Positions 8,614-17,251 of a DNA stretch of 24,213 bases are shown here, piece by piece. Location: assembly GCA_003563255.1 (NCBI GenBank), contig PWSL01000347.1:1-24213 (forward strand), given 5' to 3'. Below the pieces are notes generated by a model. It did not search any database, was not told the origin of the DNA, and was given only the letters and a program-made list of their open reading frames with translations. The position numbers and the translations under genes were made by a program. The stretch's first letter is position 1, and every line of letters starts with the position of its first letter. Source of the stretch: Desulfonatronospira sp. (GTDB lineage Bacteria; Desulfobacterota; Desulfovibrionia; Desulfovibrionales; Desulfonatronovibrionaceae).

Positions 8614-10011
8614 TCATTTTCCGATGCAGAAGTTCTCGAATACGGAATTTAAAATGTCATCTGTGGCAATACGCCCGGTAATCTCATCCAGGCAGGAGCA
8701 GGCATAATCCAGCCTCACTCCCAGGAGGTCGTAGGGGGTTCCCTGGCGGGCATCCCGGACCAGAAGATCAAGCTCTTTGCGGCCCTTTTCCAGGGCGGTT
8801 TTCTGCCTCAGGTTGGGCGCAAGGGAAGATGAGGCCTCAAGCCTGCTGTCACCCAGGATTCTGGCCCTGACGCCCCTGGTGAGCTCTTCCAGACCTTCAC
8901 CGTGCAGGGCGGAAATGTGGATTACTTCCAGGCCTTTTTGTCTTAATGCCTCACACCAGGCAGGTGTTTTCCGGACCAGATCCCACTTGTTGGCTGCCAG
9001 GACAAGTTTACCGGGACTTACTTCTTCCAGGATGGCCAGGTCTTCATGGGCGGGTTCCAGCCCGGCGTCCAGGACCAGGATGCAGAGGTCGGCCCGGCTG
9101 ATGAGCTGGCGGCTGGTCTTTAGCCCCAGCATTTCTATTCTGTCCCGGGTGGGCCTTCGTCCGGCGGTGTCCACCAGGCGTACGGGAAGGCCCTGCAGGT
9201 TGATGAGCTCTTCCAGGTAATCCCTGGTGGTGCCGGGAATGGAGGTGACTATGGCCCGCTGCCTGCCCAGCAGGGCGTTCATCAGGCTGGACTTGCCGGC
9301 ATTGACCGGGCCGGCCAGGACCACCAGGGCCCCCTCGCTGAAGACCCTGTTTTGCTCAAAGGCCAGTACCAGTTCGTCAATTACCTGCATGCAGGCAGTG
9401 ACTCTGTCTGCCAGGTCTTCCAGGGGCAGGCATTCCAGGTCTTCTTCGGGAAAATCCACAGCCAGACAGAGTTCTTTTTTGAGTTCTTCCAGACCTTGTC
9501 GCAGAGATTCCACCCGGTCTTTGAGGTGTCCCTGGAGCTTGTCCCGCGCCAGCAGGGCTCCTTCCTGAGTAGGAGCGTTGATGATTTCCAGGGCGGCTTC
9601 AGCCTGGGTCAGATCCATGCGGTTGTTTAAAAAGGCCCGTTTGGTGAATTCACCCGGGGCTGCAGGTTCCGCGCCTGCATGCAGCAGGGCTTCCAGCACG
9701 CCTTCCAGGACTGCCGGTCCTCCGTGGCAGTTAATTTCCACTACGTCTTCCCGGGTATAGGAATAAGGTGCCGGCATATAAGCCAGCAGGATTTCGTCCA
9801 GGACCTGCTGCCGTCTGTTTTTTATCCAGCCGTAATGCAGCCTGTAAGCCTTGAAACCCTTGAACCTGGGTCCGGGTACATAGAGCTTTTCTGCGATGTC
9901 CAGGCTGTCAGGACCGCTCATGCGGACTATGCCCACCCCTCCCCGGCCCATGGGCGTGGCTATGGCTGCAATGGTGGTCCCGGAACTGCGGGATGAATCC
10001 CCGGAGGACAT
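8614..10011 (-). CDS. mnmE: tRNA modification GTPase MnmE
   Basis: With MnmG, MnmE installs the (carboxymethyl)aminomethyl group on uridine-34 of certain tRNAs. The 465-aa product has the N-terminal tetrahydrofolate-binding domain (ATPMGRGGVGIVRMSG), a helical domain and an inserted G domain. G-domain motifs are GPVNAGKS (234-241), DTAG (281-284) and ANKWDL. The C-terminus ends in Phe-Cys-Ile-Gly-Lys, the family's functional CxGK tail. The start is one base after the jag stop (TGA-C-ATG) with no clear ribosome site, pointing to translational coupling. The N-terminal Ser-rich stretch MSSGDSSRSSG is a little longer than typical. Confidence 0.96.
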   Translation of the reverse strand: MSSGDSSRSSGTTIAAIATPMGRGGVGIVRMSGPDSLDIAEKLYVPGPRFKGFKAYRLHYGWIKNRRQQVLDEILLAYMPAPYSYTREDVVEINCHGGPAVLEGVLEALLHAGAEPAAPGEFTKRAFLNNRMDLTQAEAALEIINAPTQEGALLARDKLQGHLKDRVESLRQGLEELKKELCLAVDFPEEDLECLPLEDLADRVTACMQVIDELVLAFEQNRVFSEGALVVLAGPVNAGKSSLMNALLGRQRAIVTSIPGTTRDYLEELINLQGLPVRLVDTAGRRPTRDRIEMLGLKTSRQLISRADLCILVLDAGLEPAHEDLAILEEVSPGKLVLAANKWDLVRKTPAWCEALRQKGLEVIHISALHGEGLEELTRGVRARILGDSRLEASSSLAPNLRQKTALEKGRKELDLLVRDARQGTPYDLLGVRLDYACSCLDEITGRIATDDILNSVFENFCIGK

Positions 10012-10012
10012 G

Positions 10013-10936
<924 letters not shown>

Positions 10937-11318
10937 GTAGACTCCTTTGGCATGAATAGCCATGTGCCCATGGCACGATCCGAAAAAACCGCCTGGTGGA
11001 TACTACAGTGAAACTTTTAGCTTAAAAGCAAAGCTCAATTTGCGGACAGGCACACTTGCCGGTTGAAAACTGTCAACTGCTCAAAATTCAGGCGGCAAAA
11101 GAGCGGGTCCCCGGAGGTCAAAATAAGTTTCCCTGCAGTGTTGATGCAGGTGTTAAACACCTGCAGTTTTGAACGCTGGTCCAGGCATGCGAAGGAAAGG
11201 GTTCCAGGGTGTTGTATGTGCGGTAGAACCCCGGACGCCGGAGGCTGTTGTCCGGCTTGAAGGTATTTTTTCAGACCGTTTTTCAAAGAGCAGGCTGGTT
11301 AAGTAGTGTTATCAATTA
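10937..11318. other. Intergenic region between yidC and jag, no convincing gene
   Basis: This stretch interrupts an otherwise gapless operon. It contains a perfect 9-bp-arm palindrome at 11146-11164 and a looser GC-rich inverted repeat near 11236-11256. The 83-codon minus-strand ORF at 11035-11286 starts with TTG, has no ribosome site and resembles no family, so I do not call it. jag may have its own promoter here, for example a TAGTAT -10-like box on the minus strand about 70 bp upstream of its ATG, but this is weak. Confidence 0.45.
11146..11164. repeat. Perfect palindrome GCAGGTGTT-A-AACACCTGC
   Basis: Two 9-bp arms separated by one base lie about 210 bp upstream of jag. No T-tract follows on either strand, so it is not a normal intrinsic terminator. 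It could be an operator for a dimeric regulator or a leader hairpin. Function is unknown. Confidence 0.5.
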
Positions 11319-11384
11319 GTAACTATTCACCATCTGCTTCTGCTGGATAAAGCGCCTGATTGCGGATTCAGGGTGAATAGTTAC
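11319..11384. mobile_element. 66-bp MITE-like element with 13-bp terminal inverted repeats and 8-bp duplication
   Basis: Ends GTAACTATTCACC (11319-11331) and GGTGAATAGTTAC (11372-11384) are perfect inverted repeats. ATCAATTA flanks the element on both sides (11311-11318 and 11385-11392), as a target-site duplication would. It is too short to code for anything, so it would be mobilised in trans. Termini starting GTAA with an 8-bp duplication recall IS66-family elements, but that link is tentative. The right-hand duplication contains the yidC stop codon. Confidence 0.8.
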
Positions 11385-11389
11385 ATCAA

Positions 11390-13168
11390 TTATTTCTTTT
11401 TCTTCTTCTTTTTTCCGGAAGTGGACTTTTTCTGCTGTGATTTCTGTTCTGCACCAGGGGATTCCTCCCGGGCGCCGTCCTTGTCTTCCTTGTTTTTGGA
11501 GCGCTGTTCCGCTTTCTCGGCAGCCTTCTGTTCGGCCTTTTGCAGTGGAACGTCGGCGGACTTGAGCATATACCACTGCTGGCCGATGGACAATACGTTG
11601 TTGGCCAGCCAGTAGATGACCAGCCCCGAAGGGAAGGTGATGAAGATAAAGATGAATACCAGGGGCAGAAACTGCATTATCCTGGCCTGCAGCGGATCGC
11701 CCGGGGCCGGGGCCATGCGCTGCTGCAGAAACATTGTGGCGCCCATGAGCAGCGGGGTGATATAGAAGGGGTCCCTGGCGGACAGGTCCGCCAGCCACAC
11801 AATGTCGGTAAAGGGAATGTGGCTGATAAAAGGTGCATGTCGCAATTCCACTGATCCCAGCAGTCCCTGGTAAAGGGCAATGAACACCGGTATCTGCACA
11901 AGTATGGGCAGACAACCGCCCAGCGGGTTGACCTTGTATGTTTTGTAAAGCCGCATCATTTCTTCGTTCATGGCCTTGCGGTCATCTTTGTGCTTTTCCC
12001 GGATCTTGGTCATCATGGGCTGCAGCTTCTTCATCTGGTTCATGGACTTGTAGCTCTTGTGGGACAGGGGCCAGAAGATAATCTTGATGACCAGGGTAAG
12101 CAGCAGGATGGCCACTCCGTAATTGGCCGTATACTGGTAAAAGAAATTCAGGACATACATCAGGGGCTGAGCCAGGATGTTGAACCAGCCATAGTAAATG
12201 GACTTTTCCAGATTGTTGGGAGCTCCTTCCAGGTATACCCTGTCCTTGGGACCCAGGTAATATATCTGGTTCATGGTCCTGGAGGCCTCGGGCTCCAGGT
12301 ACATGGTTTTGCTCAGGGAGAGCTGGAAAAGCTCATCCCGGTAATCAGCCTGCAAACGGACGTCCGTTGAAGCAGGCACCAGGGTAAGCATGAAATAGTG
12401 GTCCACTATTCCGGCCCACTGGATCCCGGTGTTTTTGCTGATACCCTCTCTCAGGTTTCGTTCGCGCTCGTGGCTTAAGCCCTCCTGGTCATAGTAGCCC
12501 ACCCGGGTGGGGTTTAAGCGGTTGTCGGAAAAGGCCGGGCTGGCCAGGATGTTTGCAATTTCCCCGGAGGCCTGGGCCTGGGTGGTATTCACCACCTGCA
12601 GGCTTTCTTCGATTTTGTAGTTGTCCCCTACAAAGGTCATTTCCCGGATGAACATGACCCCGCCCATATGCCCGGTGAAGGTCAGGGTTTTTTCCTGTCC
12701 CTGCTCCAGTGACAGGTCCTCTCCGTTGAGAGACCAGTCCCCATGGGTCCAGGTAGGTGTACGGTTCCAGGTTATGCCCATGGGTCCGCGGACCAGGGAG
12801 CGCGGCGTCACCAGGTCCACCTTGGGGGCGTCGGGGTCTATCTCCTGCTTGTACTCCTTGAGAACAAAGTGTTCCAGGATGCCTCCGGCGCTGTTGAAAG
12901 TGGCCTGGTACAGGGGGGTATCCACTTTGATCTGCTCGCCTTCAACAGCCTCAAATCCCGGCATATCTACCGGTGCGGTATCCCAGGGATCCCTCTCAGT
13001 AACTTCCACATCCGGACGGGGCTCCGGATCCGCCGGGGTGGGTTCTTCCAGACGTTCTTCTTCCCGGACTTCCTCCCGGTCTGGTGAGTGCGGAGGAAAC
13101 ATAAGGTTCCAGACCACAAGGACCGCCAGGGATAAAACAACGGCAATCAGTACTCTATGTATGTCCAT
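11390..13168 (-). CDS. yidC: Membrane protein insertase YidC
   Basis: YidC inserts and folds inner-membrane proteins, alone or with SecYEG. The 592-aa protein has TM1 at about residues 6-24 (LIAVVLSLAVLVVWNLMF), then an acidic Pro/Glu linker. The large periplasmic P1 domain of Gram-negative YidC follows. The conserved C-terminal five-helix core includes PLGGCLPILVQIPVFIALYQGL. The C-terminus is very Lys-rich and probably binds ribosomes. ATG 13168 was chosen because TM1 starts there; an upstream in-frame ATG at 13237 would overlap most of yidD. The start overlaps the yidD stop by 14 nt. The stop codon lies inside an 8-bp duplication of the adjacent inserted element, so the insertion did not alter the protein end. 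Confidence 0.96.
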   Translation of the reverse strand: MDIHRVLIAVVLSLAVLVVWNLMFPPHSPDREEVREEERLEEPTPADPEPRPDVEVTERDPWDTAPVDMPGFEAVEGEQIKVDTPLYQATFNSAGGILEHFVLKEYKQEIDPDAPKVDLVTPRSLVRGPMGITWNRTPTWTHGDWSLNGEDLSLEQGQEKTLTFTGHMGGVMFIREMTFVGDNYKIEESLQVVNTTQAQASGEIANILASPAFSDNRLNPTRVGYYDQEGLSHERERNLREGISKNTGIQWAGIVDHYFMLTLVPASTDVRLQADYRDELFQLSLSKTMYLEPEASRTMNQIYYLGPKDRVYLEGAPNNLEKSIYYGWFNILAQPLMYVLNFFYQYTANYGVAILLLTLVIKIIFWPLSHKSYKSMNQMKKLQPMMTKIREKHKDDRKAMNEEMMRLYKTYKVNPLGGCLPILVQIPVFIALYQGLLGSVELRHAPFISHIPFTDIVWLADLSARDPFYITPLLMGATMFLQQRMAPAPGDPLQARIMQFLPLVFIFIFITFPSGLVIYWLANNVLSIGQQWYMLKSADVPLQKAEQKAAEKAEQRSKNKEDKDGAREESPGAEQKSQQKKSTSGKKKKKKK

Positions 13169-13418
13169 GTTCTTTAGTTGCTCCCAGGATGGATTTGAGA
13201 GAGAATTTTTCAGGCACTGGGTCCAGGCCTGATGCAAAGAAGGGGTTGCACCTCAGGAGTCGGAAAAAAACCAGAATCATCCCCTTGCCTGATCCGTGAA
13301 GCAGCAGGCATTCCCTGGCGTATTCGGAACATGTAGGGATAAATCGGCATGCAGGCGGTAAAAGCGGGGATAAAACCCACTGATAAGCCAGTATCAGTTT
13401 AATTAGTAAGTAACGCAT
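13155..13418 (-). CDS. yidD: Membrane protein insertion efficiency factor YidD
   Basis: This small membrane-associated protein is thought to help YidC-dependent insertion. The 87 aa match the family: an amphipathic N-terminus (LLIKLILAYQWVLSPLLPP), the Cys-containing core CRFIPTCSEYARE, and RLLRCNPF with the usual third Cys. The gene start shares one base with the rnpA stop (TGATG) and its end overlaps yidC by 14 nt. This is the standard rnpA-yidD-yidC order. Confidence 0.94.
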   Translation of the reverse strand: MRYLLIKLILAYQWVLSPLLPPACRFIPTCSEYARECLLLHGSGKGMILVFFRLLRCNPFFASGLDPVPEKFSLKSILGATKEHGHT

Positions 13419-13948
13419 CAGTACCCGGAGTAGTCCTGTAATGGGCGGGCATCCGGCTGGTCCGGGGTCCGGGGCCGGATATGCCTGAAAAAACGCAGGA
13501 TTTGTTCCTGCACCATGTCCAGGTTCAGTTGTTTAAGATCGTCTCTTTTTTTGGTGACTACTACATAATCAGCATTCAGTGGAACCTGACTCTGGTTAAG
13601 CCTGAAAGTCTCCCTCACCAGGCGTTTGATCCTGTTGCGAAGCACTGCCGGCCCGATTTTTCTGCTTGCAGTGATGCCCAGACGCCAATGGTCCAGTCCG
13701 TTGGGCAGGACGAAAATGATAAAGTGTCTGGTGTGATATCTTTTGCCGCTGGTGTAGCAGGTCTTGAACCAGGATCGTTTGACCAGCCTGAGGTGCTTGT
13801 GAAATTTTAAACCGCCAATCGTTTTCTGCCCTTGGCCCGTCTTCTGTTGATGATGGTCCTGCCGCTCTTGGTGCGCATACGTACGCGGAACCCGTGAGTC
13901 CTTTTGCGTTTGATTCTGCTTGGTTGATATGTTCTTTTCATGGGTCAA
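13418..13948 (-). CDS. rnpA: Ribonuclease P protein component, start uncertain and overlapping rpmH
   Basis: RnpA is the protein cofactor of RNase P, which cuts the 5' leader from pre-tRNAs. The core runs from about [12 protein letters not shown] to the C-terminus and has the conserved [13 protein letters not shown] helix. In this frame the only ATG/GTG/TTG upstream of the core is TTG 13948, seven bases before the rpmH ATG. Used as start, it gives 176 aa with a basic N-terminal extension encoded across all of rpmH, as described for Thermus. However, TTG lies only 2 nt after the AAGGAG site, which is too close. An ATT at 13819, preceded by AAGGG at 9 nt, would give a normal 133-aa protein. The gene is certain, the start is not. 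Confidence 0.85.
   Translation of the reverse strand: MTHEKNISTKQNQTQKDSRVPRTYAHQERQDHHQQKTGQGQKTIGGLKFHKHLRLVKRSWFKTCYTSGKRYHTRHFIIFVLPNGLDHWRLGITASRKIGPAVLRNRIKRLVRETFRLNQSQVPLNADYVVVTKKRDDLKQLNLDMVQEQILRFFRHIRPRTPDQPDARPLQDYSGY
13807..13941 (-). CDS. rpmH: Large-subunit ribosomal protein bL34
   Basis: The 44-aa product reads [19 protein letters not shown], then [24 protein letters not shown]. That is full-length, canonical bL34, a very basic protein of the 50S subunit. ATG 13941 has AAGGAG 9 nt upstream. The gene lies entirely within the open reading frame that continues into rnpA, in another frame, and ends about 12 nt beyond the possible ATT start of rnpA. It is the first gene of the operon. 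Confidence 0.97.
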   Translation of the reverse strand: MKRTYQPSRIKRKRTHGFRVRMRTKSGRTIINRRRAKGRKRLAV

Positions 13949-13974
13949 GTCTCCTTACAAAAAATTAAAAGAGT

Positions 13975-14003
13975 TGTTTAACCTCTGGCGCGATTTTAGT
14001 CAA
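13975..14003 (-). promoter_or_regulatory. Candidate promoter of the rpmH operon
   Basis: On the minus strand TTGACT (14003-13998) and TAAACA (13980-13975) are separated by 17 nt. The -10 lies about 33 bp upstream of the rpmH ATG. This is a good position for the strong promoter expected of rpmH. The 42-nt hairpin repeat lies only 15 bp upstream of the -35 box. Confidence 0.5.
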
Positions 14004-14018
14004 CCCCGATGTCGCAGC

Positions 14019-14060
14019 GTATCTGTTCAGCACTTTTTAAGGAAAGCGCTGAACAGATAC
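14019..14060. repeat. 42-nt hairpin made of the same termini as the 137-bp element
   Basis: GTATCTGTTCAGC (14019-14031) pairs perfectly with GCTGAACAGATAC (14048-14060). After one mismatch the pairing continues with CTTT/AAAG around a TTAAGG loop. The right arm, AAAGCGCTGAACAGATAC, is identical to the right end of the element at 14159-14295. No flanking duplication is visible. It may be a minimal copy or solo-ends derivative of that element, just upstream of the rpmH promoter. Confidence 0.75.
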
Positions 14061-14158
14061 CCGCGGGCAAAGAAGACTTAAAGAATGACAGCGGTTCTGC
14101 ACAGCACGCATTGCTTTTGATATCGTATTGGGTTATCAAAAAAGAAGTTGTCCGTTGA

Positions 14159-14295
14159 GTATCTGTTTAGTGCTTTTATCGAGAGCAGGGGACAGGCACC
14201 CCCGCACTTTTTTTTCTGAAGGATGATTGACATGTTTAAAAATAAGTGCGGGGAGAGCCAGTCCCCATGCCACTTCCAAAGCGCTGAACAGATAC
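14159..14295. mobile_element. 137-bp MITE-like element with 18-bp terminal inverted repeats and 8-bp duplication
   Basis: The left end GTATCTGTTTAGTGCTTT (14159-14176) matches the inverted right end AAAGCGCTGAACAGATAC (14278-14295) at 16 of 18 positions; both differences are C-to-T in the left copy. TCCGTTGA occurs directly on both sides (14151-14158 and 14296-14303), as after transposition. The element has no coding sequence of its own. Its interior is largely the REP-like palindrome listed separately. It lies just upstream of pilB and may have displaced the native promoter. Confidence 0.8.
14188..14266. repeat. REP-like palindrome nested in the 137-bp element
   Basis: The left arm (14188-14209) begins GGGGACAGGC and ends CCGCACTT. 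The right arm (14244-14266) is AAGTGCGGGG, AGA, then GCCAGTCCCC, nearly complementary. The GGGGACAGGCACC / GAGCCAGTCCCC pair is a type of dispersed palindrome I associate with REP elements and their IS200-like transposases. Only the palindrome is present here. A half copy of the same motif occurs at the right window edge. Confidence 0.65.
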
Positions 14296-14337
14296 TCCGT
14301 TGAGAAGACTACAGTAACGCCATCCATCAGGGGAAGC

Positions 14338-16032
14338 ATGCATCCATCATCCATGGTTGACGAACTCATTAAATGGGCAGGCCTGACACCTGAGCAGGTC
14401 CAGAAGGCCAGGGTCCTTCAGGGCGAAAAAAGAGTGGATTTTGCCAAAGCCACTCTTCTGACAGGGATCATAACCCAGGAACATTACCGCGACTTCATGG
14501 CCATGCACCTGGGCATGCCTGTTGTAGATCCTTCCTGCATGCATATTCCCCGGGAGATCCTGGGGCAGCTGGAAAGATCCGCCTGGACCAGGTACCAGGC
14601 AATACCTTTTTGTGTGCACCAGAACAGGCTCTACCTGGCCTGTTTCGAGCCGGACAATATAACTGCTCTGGACGATATACAGTTCATGACCGGTATGGAG
14701 GTCCTGCCGCACCTGGCAACTCTGTCTTCCATTCAGAGGGCTATAGACAGGCTGGCAGACAGGGATACCGGCAGAATGGACGACATCCTGGCCCAGATGG
14801 AAGCAGAAGAGGGTCCGGATGCCGGGGAAGGGCCGGAAAAGGACGAGACCTCCAGTCTGGAGGCGGCCTCCCAGGCCCCCGTGGTCAAGATGGTCAACCT
14901 GATAATTCAGGAGGCCATCCGCAAGAAGGCCTCGGATATCCATATCGAGCCTTATGAAAAGGATTTCAGAGTCAGGTTGCGCCTGGACGGGATGCTCACC
15001 GAGGTCATGCGTCCACCCATCCGCATGAAAAACGCCCTTATATCCAGGCTCAAGATCATGTCCCACTTGAATATCGCGGAAAAGCGCCTGCCCCAGGACG
15101 GACGCATCAAGGTCCGCTCTACAGAGGGTAATCCAATAGAGTTCAGGGTGTCCATCCTGCCCACCCTGTTCGGGGAAAAGGTGGTCATGCGCATCCTGGA
15201 CAAGTCCATGCTCCAGGTGGATATGCACGACCTGGGCCTGGAGGGCCATTCCCTGAAGGTGTTTCAGGAGGCCATAACAATGCCTTACGGCATGGTTCTG
15301 GTCACCGGCCCCACCGGATCGGGCAAGACTACCACTCTGTATTCGGCCATCATGGAGCTCAATCAGGAAGGGGTGAACATCTCCACTGCCGAGGACCCGG
15401 TGGAATTCAGCCTGCATGGTGTAAACCAGGTGCAGGTACAGGAAGGGGTGGGGCTTACTTTCGCCTCGGTGCTGCGCTCCTTTCTGCGCCAGGATCCGGA
15501 CATCATCCTGGTGGGGGAGATCCGGGACCTGGAAACAGCAGAGATTGCAGTCAAGGCCGCCCTGACCGGGCACCTGGTCCTGGCCACCCTGCACACCAAC
15601 GACGCCCCGAGCACTCTGACCAGGCTTCTGAACATGGGGGTGGACTCCTTTCTGGTGGCTTCTTCCATAAACGCCATCATGTCCCAGCGCCTGGTGCGCA
15701 GATTGTGCCCTGCCTGCAGGGTTGCGGAGCATGAGCTGGAGGTCCTTAAGGCCATGGGCATGGATCCGCAGGAAGTTGAACAGGGCGGGGTGTTTCGGGC
15801 CGCGGGCTGCCAGGAGTGCAACAGTACCGGATTCAGGGGACGTACCGGGGTGTATGAGGTCATGCCCAATACCGCAAAGATCCAGGAAATGGTACTGGCC
15901 GGGAAAAGCGACCTGGAGCTTCGCAGGACCGCCGTGGAAGAGGGCATGATCACCATGCGCAAGAGCGGGCTGATAAAGATGTCCCAGGGCATGACCTCGG
16001 CCCAGGAAGTGCTCAGAGTAACCGTGAACTAG
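14338..16032 (+). CDS. pilB: Type IV pilus / type II secretion assembly ATPase (PilB/GspE family)
   Basis: This cytoplasmic hexameric ATPase drives pilin polymerisation or pseudopilus extension. The 564 aa contain an N-terminal GspE-N-like domain (about 1-140), then the motor: Walker A GPTGSGKTT (324-332), the Asp box around AEDPVEFSLHG, Walker B ILVGEIRD and the His box LVLATLHTNDAP. A Cys4 zinc site follows (CPAC ... CQEC). I start at ATG 14338 because the protein fold begins at VDELIKWAG; a second ATG at 14353 is almost as likely. The GGGGAAG site is close to the first and far from the second. A TTG-initiated extension from 14227 would be encoded by inserted repeat DNA. pilC follows after 13 bp. 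Confidence 0.92.
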   Translation: MHPSSMVDELIKWAGLTPEQVQKARVLQGEKRVDFAKATLLTGIITQEHYRDFMAMHLGMPVVDPSCMHIPREILGQLERSAWTRYQAIPFCVHQNRLYLACFEPDNITALDDIQFMTGMEVLPHLATLSSIQRAIDRLADRDTGRMDDILAQMEAEEGPDAGEGPEKDETSSLEAASQAPVVKMVNLIIQEAIRKKASDIHIEPYEKDFRVRLRLDGMLTEVMRPPIRMKNALISRLKIMSHLNIAEKRLPQDGRIKVRSTEGNPIEFRVSILPTLFGEKVVMRILDKSMLQVDMHDLGLEGHSLKVFQEAITMPYGMVLVTGPTGSGKTTTLYSAIMELNQEGVNISTAEDPVEFSLHGVNQVQVQEGVGLTFASVLRSFLRQDPDIILVGEIRDLETAEIAVKAALTGHLVLATLHTNDAPSTLTRLLNMGVDSFLVASSINAIMSQRLVRRLCPACRVAEHELEVLKAMGMDPQEVEQGGVFRAAGCQECNSTGFRGRTGVYEVMPNTAKIQEMVLAGKSDLELRRTAVEEGMITMRKSGLIKMSQGMTSAQEVLRVTVN

Positions 16033-16045
16033 GGCGGACTTAAGT

Positions 16046-17251
16046 ATGCCGATATTTCTTTACAAGGCCACCAGCAAGTCCGGAAAAAAGCTCAAGGGCG
16101 ATCTGGATGCCCCCAGCCTGGATATGGCCCAGACGGTATTAAAGCGCAGAGGGTTAAAGGATATCAAGGTCAAGCCCAAGCCCAGGGATATCCTGGAGGG
16201 CACATTTCTGGAAGGACGGGTTACTTCCAGGGATATGGTCATATTCAGCCGGCAGTTCGCCACCCTGATAAACGCCGGGGTGCCCATCCTGCAGGCCCTG
16301 CAGGTCATGTGTGATCAGACCGAAAACAAGATCCTGCGGCGCAAGCTCTACGAGGTCAAAAACGACATCGAGGGAGGGTCATCTCTTTATGACAGCCTGA
16401 AAAAACATCCCGACGTATTCGACGACCTGTACACCAACATGGTCGATGCCGGAGAGGCCGGGGGAGTCCTGGACCTGGTCCTGGACCGCCTGGCCCGCTA
16501 CATTGAAAAGGCGGCCAGGCTCAAGGCCAGGGTCAAGAGCGCGCTTATTTATCCGGGAGTGATCATCACCGTGGCCGTGGCGGTGATAGCCATTATCCTG
16601 ATCTTCGTCATACCCACTTTTGAGCAGATGTTCGCCGACTTTGGCGGGGCCCTGCCTGCACCCACCCAGTTTGTCATAGGCCTTAGCCGGTTCGTATCTC
16701 AGAACGTATTGTGGATTCTGGGGGGAGTGATAGGTACGGTCCTGGGCATACGGCTTTTTTACCGCACCGAAAGGGGCAAGATCCTGATTGACGAATGGAT
16801 CCTGCATGCTCCGGTTTTCGGGCCGCTTCTGCGCAAAGTGGCAGTGGCCAGGTTCAGCCGGACCATGAGCACCATGATTTCATCGGGTGTGCCCATCCTC
16901 AGCGCCCTGGACATTGTCTCGCGCACCGCCGGCAACAAAAGCGTGGAGCATGCGGTGCAGGAGGCCAAGCAGAGCATCACCGAGGGGCAGAGCCTGGCCG
17001 AGCCCCTGTCCGAGACCGGCATATTTCCACCCATGGTCACCCAGATGATCTCCATCGGGGAGACCACCGGGGCCCTGGACAGCATGCTGGAAAAGATAGC
17101 CGACTTTTACGATGATGAGGTGGATGTGGCCGTGGATACTTTGACCTCGCTCCTGGAACCCATTATGATCGTTTTTCTGGGCGTAGTGGTGGGCGGTCTG
17201 GTCATCAGCATGTATCTGCCTATATTTCAGATTGCGGATGTGGTGGCATGA
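16046..17251 (+). CDS. pilC: Type IV pilus / type II secretion inner-membrane platform protein (PilC/GspF family)
   Basis: PilC is the inner-membrane platform on which the PilB ATPase acts. The 401 aa contain two homologous T2SSF cytoplasmic domains. The first includes FSRQFATLINAGVPILQAL and the second FSRTMSTMISSGVPILSAL. Membrane helices lie at about 167-195, 215-240 and 372-396. The GEAGG and GETTG turns are characteristic. The gene starts 13 bp after pilB, so they form one unit. The stop codon TGA (17249-17251) is also the first base of the nonamer array that follows. Whether the pair serves pili or type II secretion cannot be settled here, since no pilin or secretin gene is present. Confidence 0.93.
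   Translation: MPIFLYKATSKSGKKLKGDLDAPSLDMAQTVLKRRGLKDIKVKPKPRDILEGTFLEGRVTSRDMVIFSRQFATLINAGVPILQALQVMCDQTENKILRRKLYEVKNDIEGGSSLYDSLKKHPDVFDDLYTNMVDAGEAGGVLDLVLDRLARYIEKAARLKARVKSALIYPGVIITVAVAVIAIILIFVIPTFEQMFADFGGALPAPTQFVIGLSRFVSQNVLWILGGVIGTVLGIRLFYRTERGKILIDEWILHAPVFGPLLRKVAVARFSRTMSTMISSGVPILSALDIVSRTAGNKSVEHAVQEAKQSITEGQSLAEPLSETGIFPPMVTQMISIGETTGALDSMLEKIADFYDDEVDVAVDTLTSLLEPIMIVFLGVVVGGLVISMYLPIFQIADVVA

Noticed and set aside
11042..11056. Possible degenerate REP half (GCGGACAGGCACACT)
   Set aside because: Similar to the GGGGACAGGCAC core but with no matching second arm nearby; may be chance.
11035..11286. 83-codon minus-strand ORF between yidC and jag
   Set aside because: TTG start, no ribosome site, no recognisable features, and it spans palindromic intergenic DNA.
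13950..14160. Chromosomal replication origin near rpmH
   Set aside because: Some bacteria have oriC/dnaA beside rpmH, but no cluster of TTATCCACA-type DnaA boxes and no dnaA or dnaN gene is present.
14227..14337. N-terminal extension of PilB from TTG 14227
   Set aside because: It would be translated from the inserted element's own repeats; the family fold begins after 14338.
14347..15732. Long (461 codon) minus-strand ORF opposite pilB
   Set aside because: It mirrors a well-supported pilB gene codon for codon and its translation resembles no family; it is a GC-driven shadow. The same applies to the 435-codon plus-strand ORF at 140-1447 opposite fdhA.
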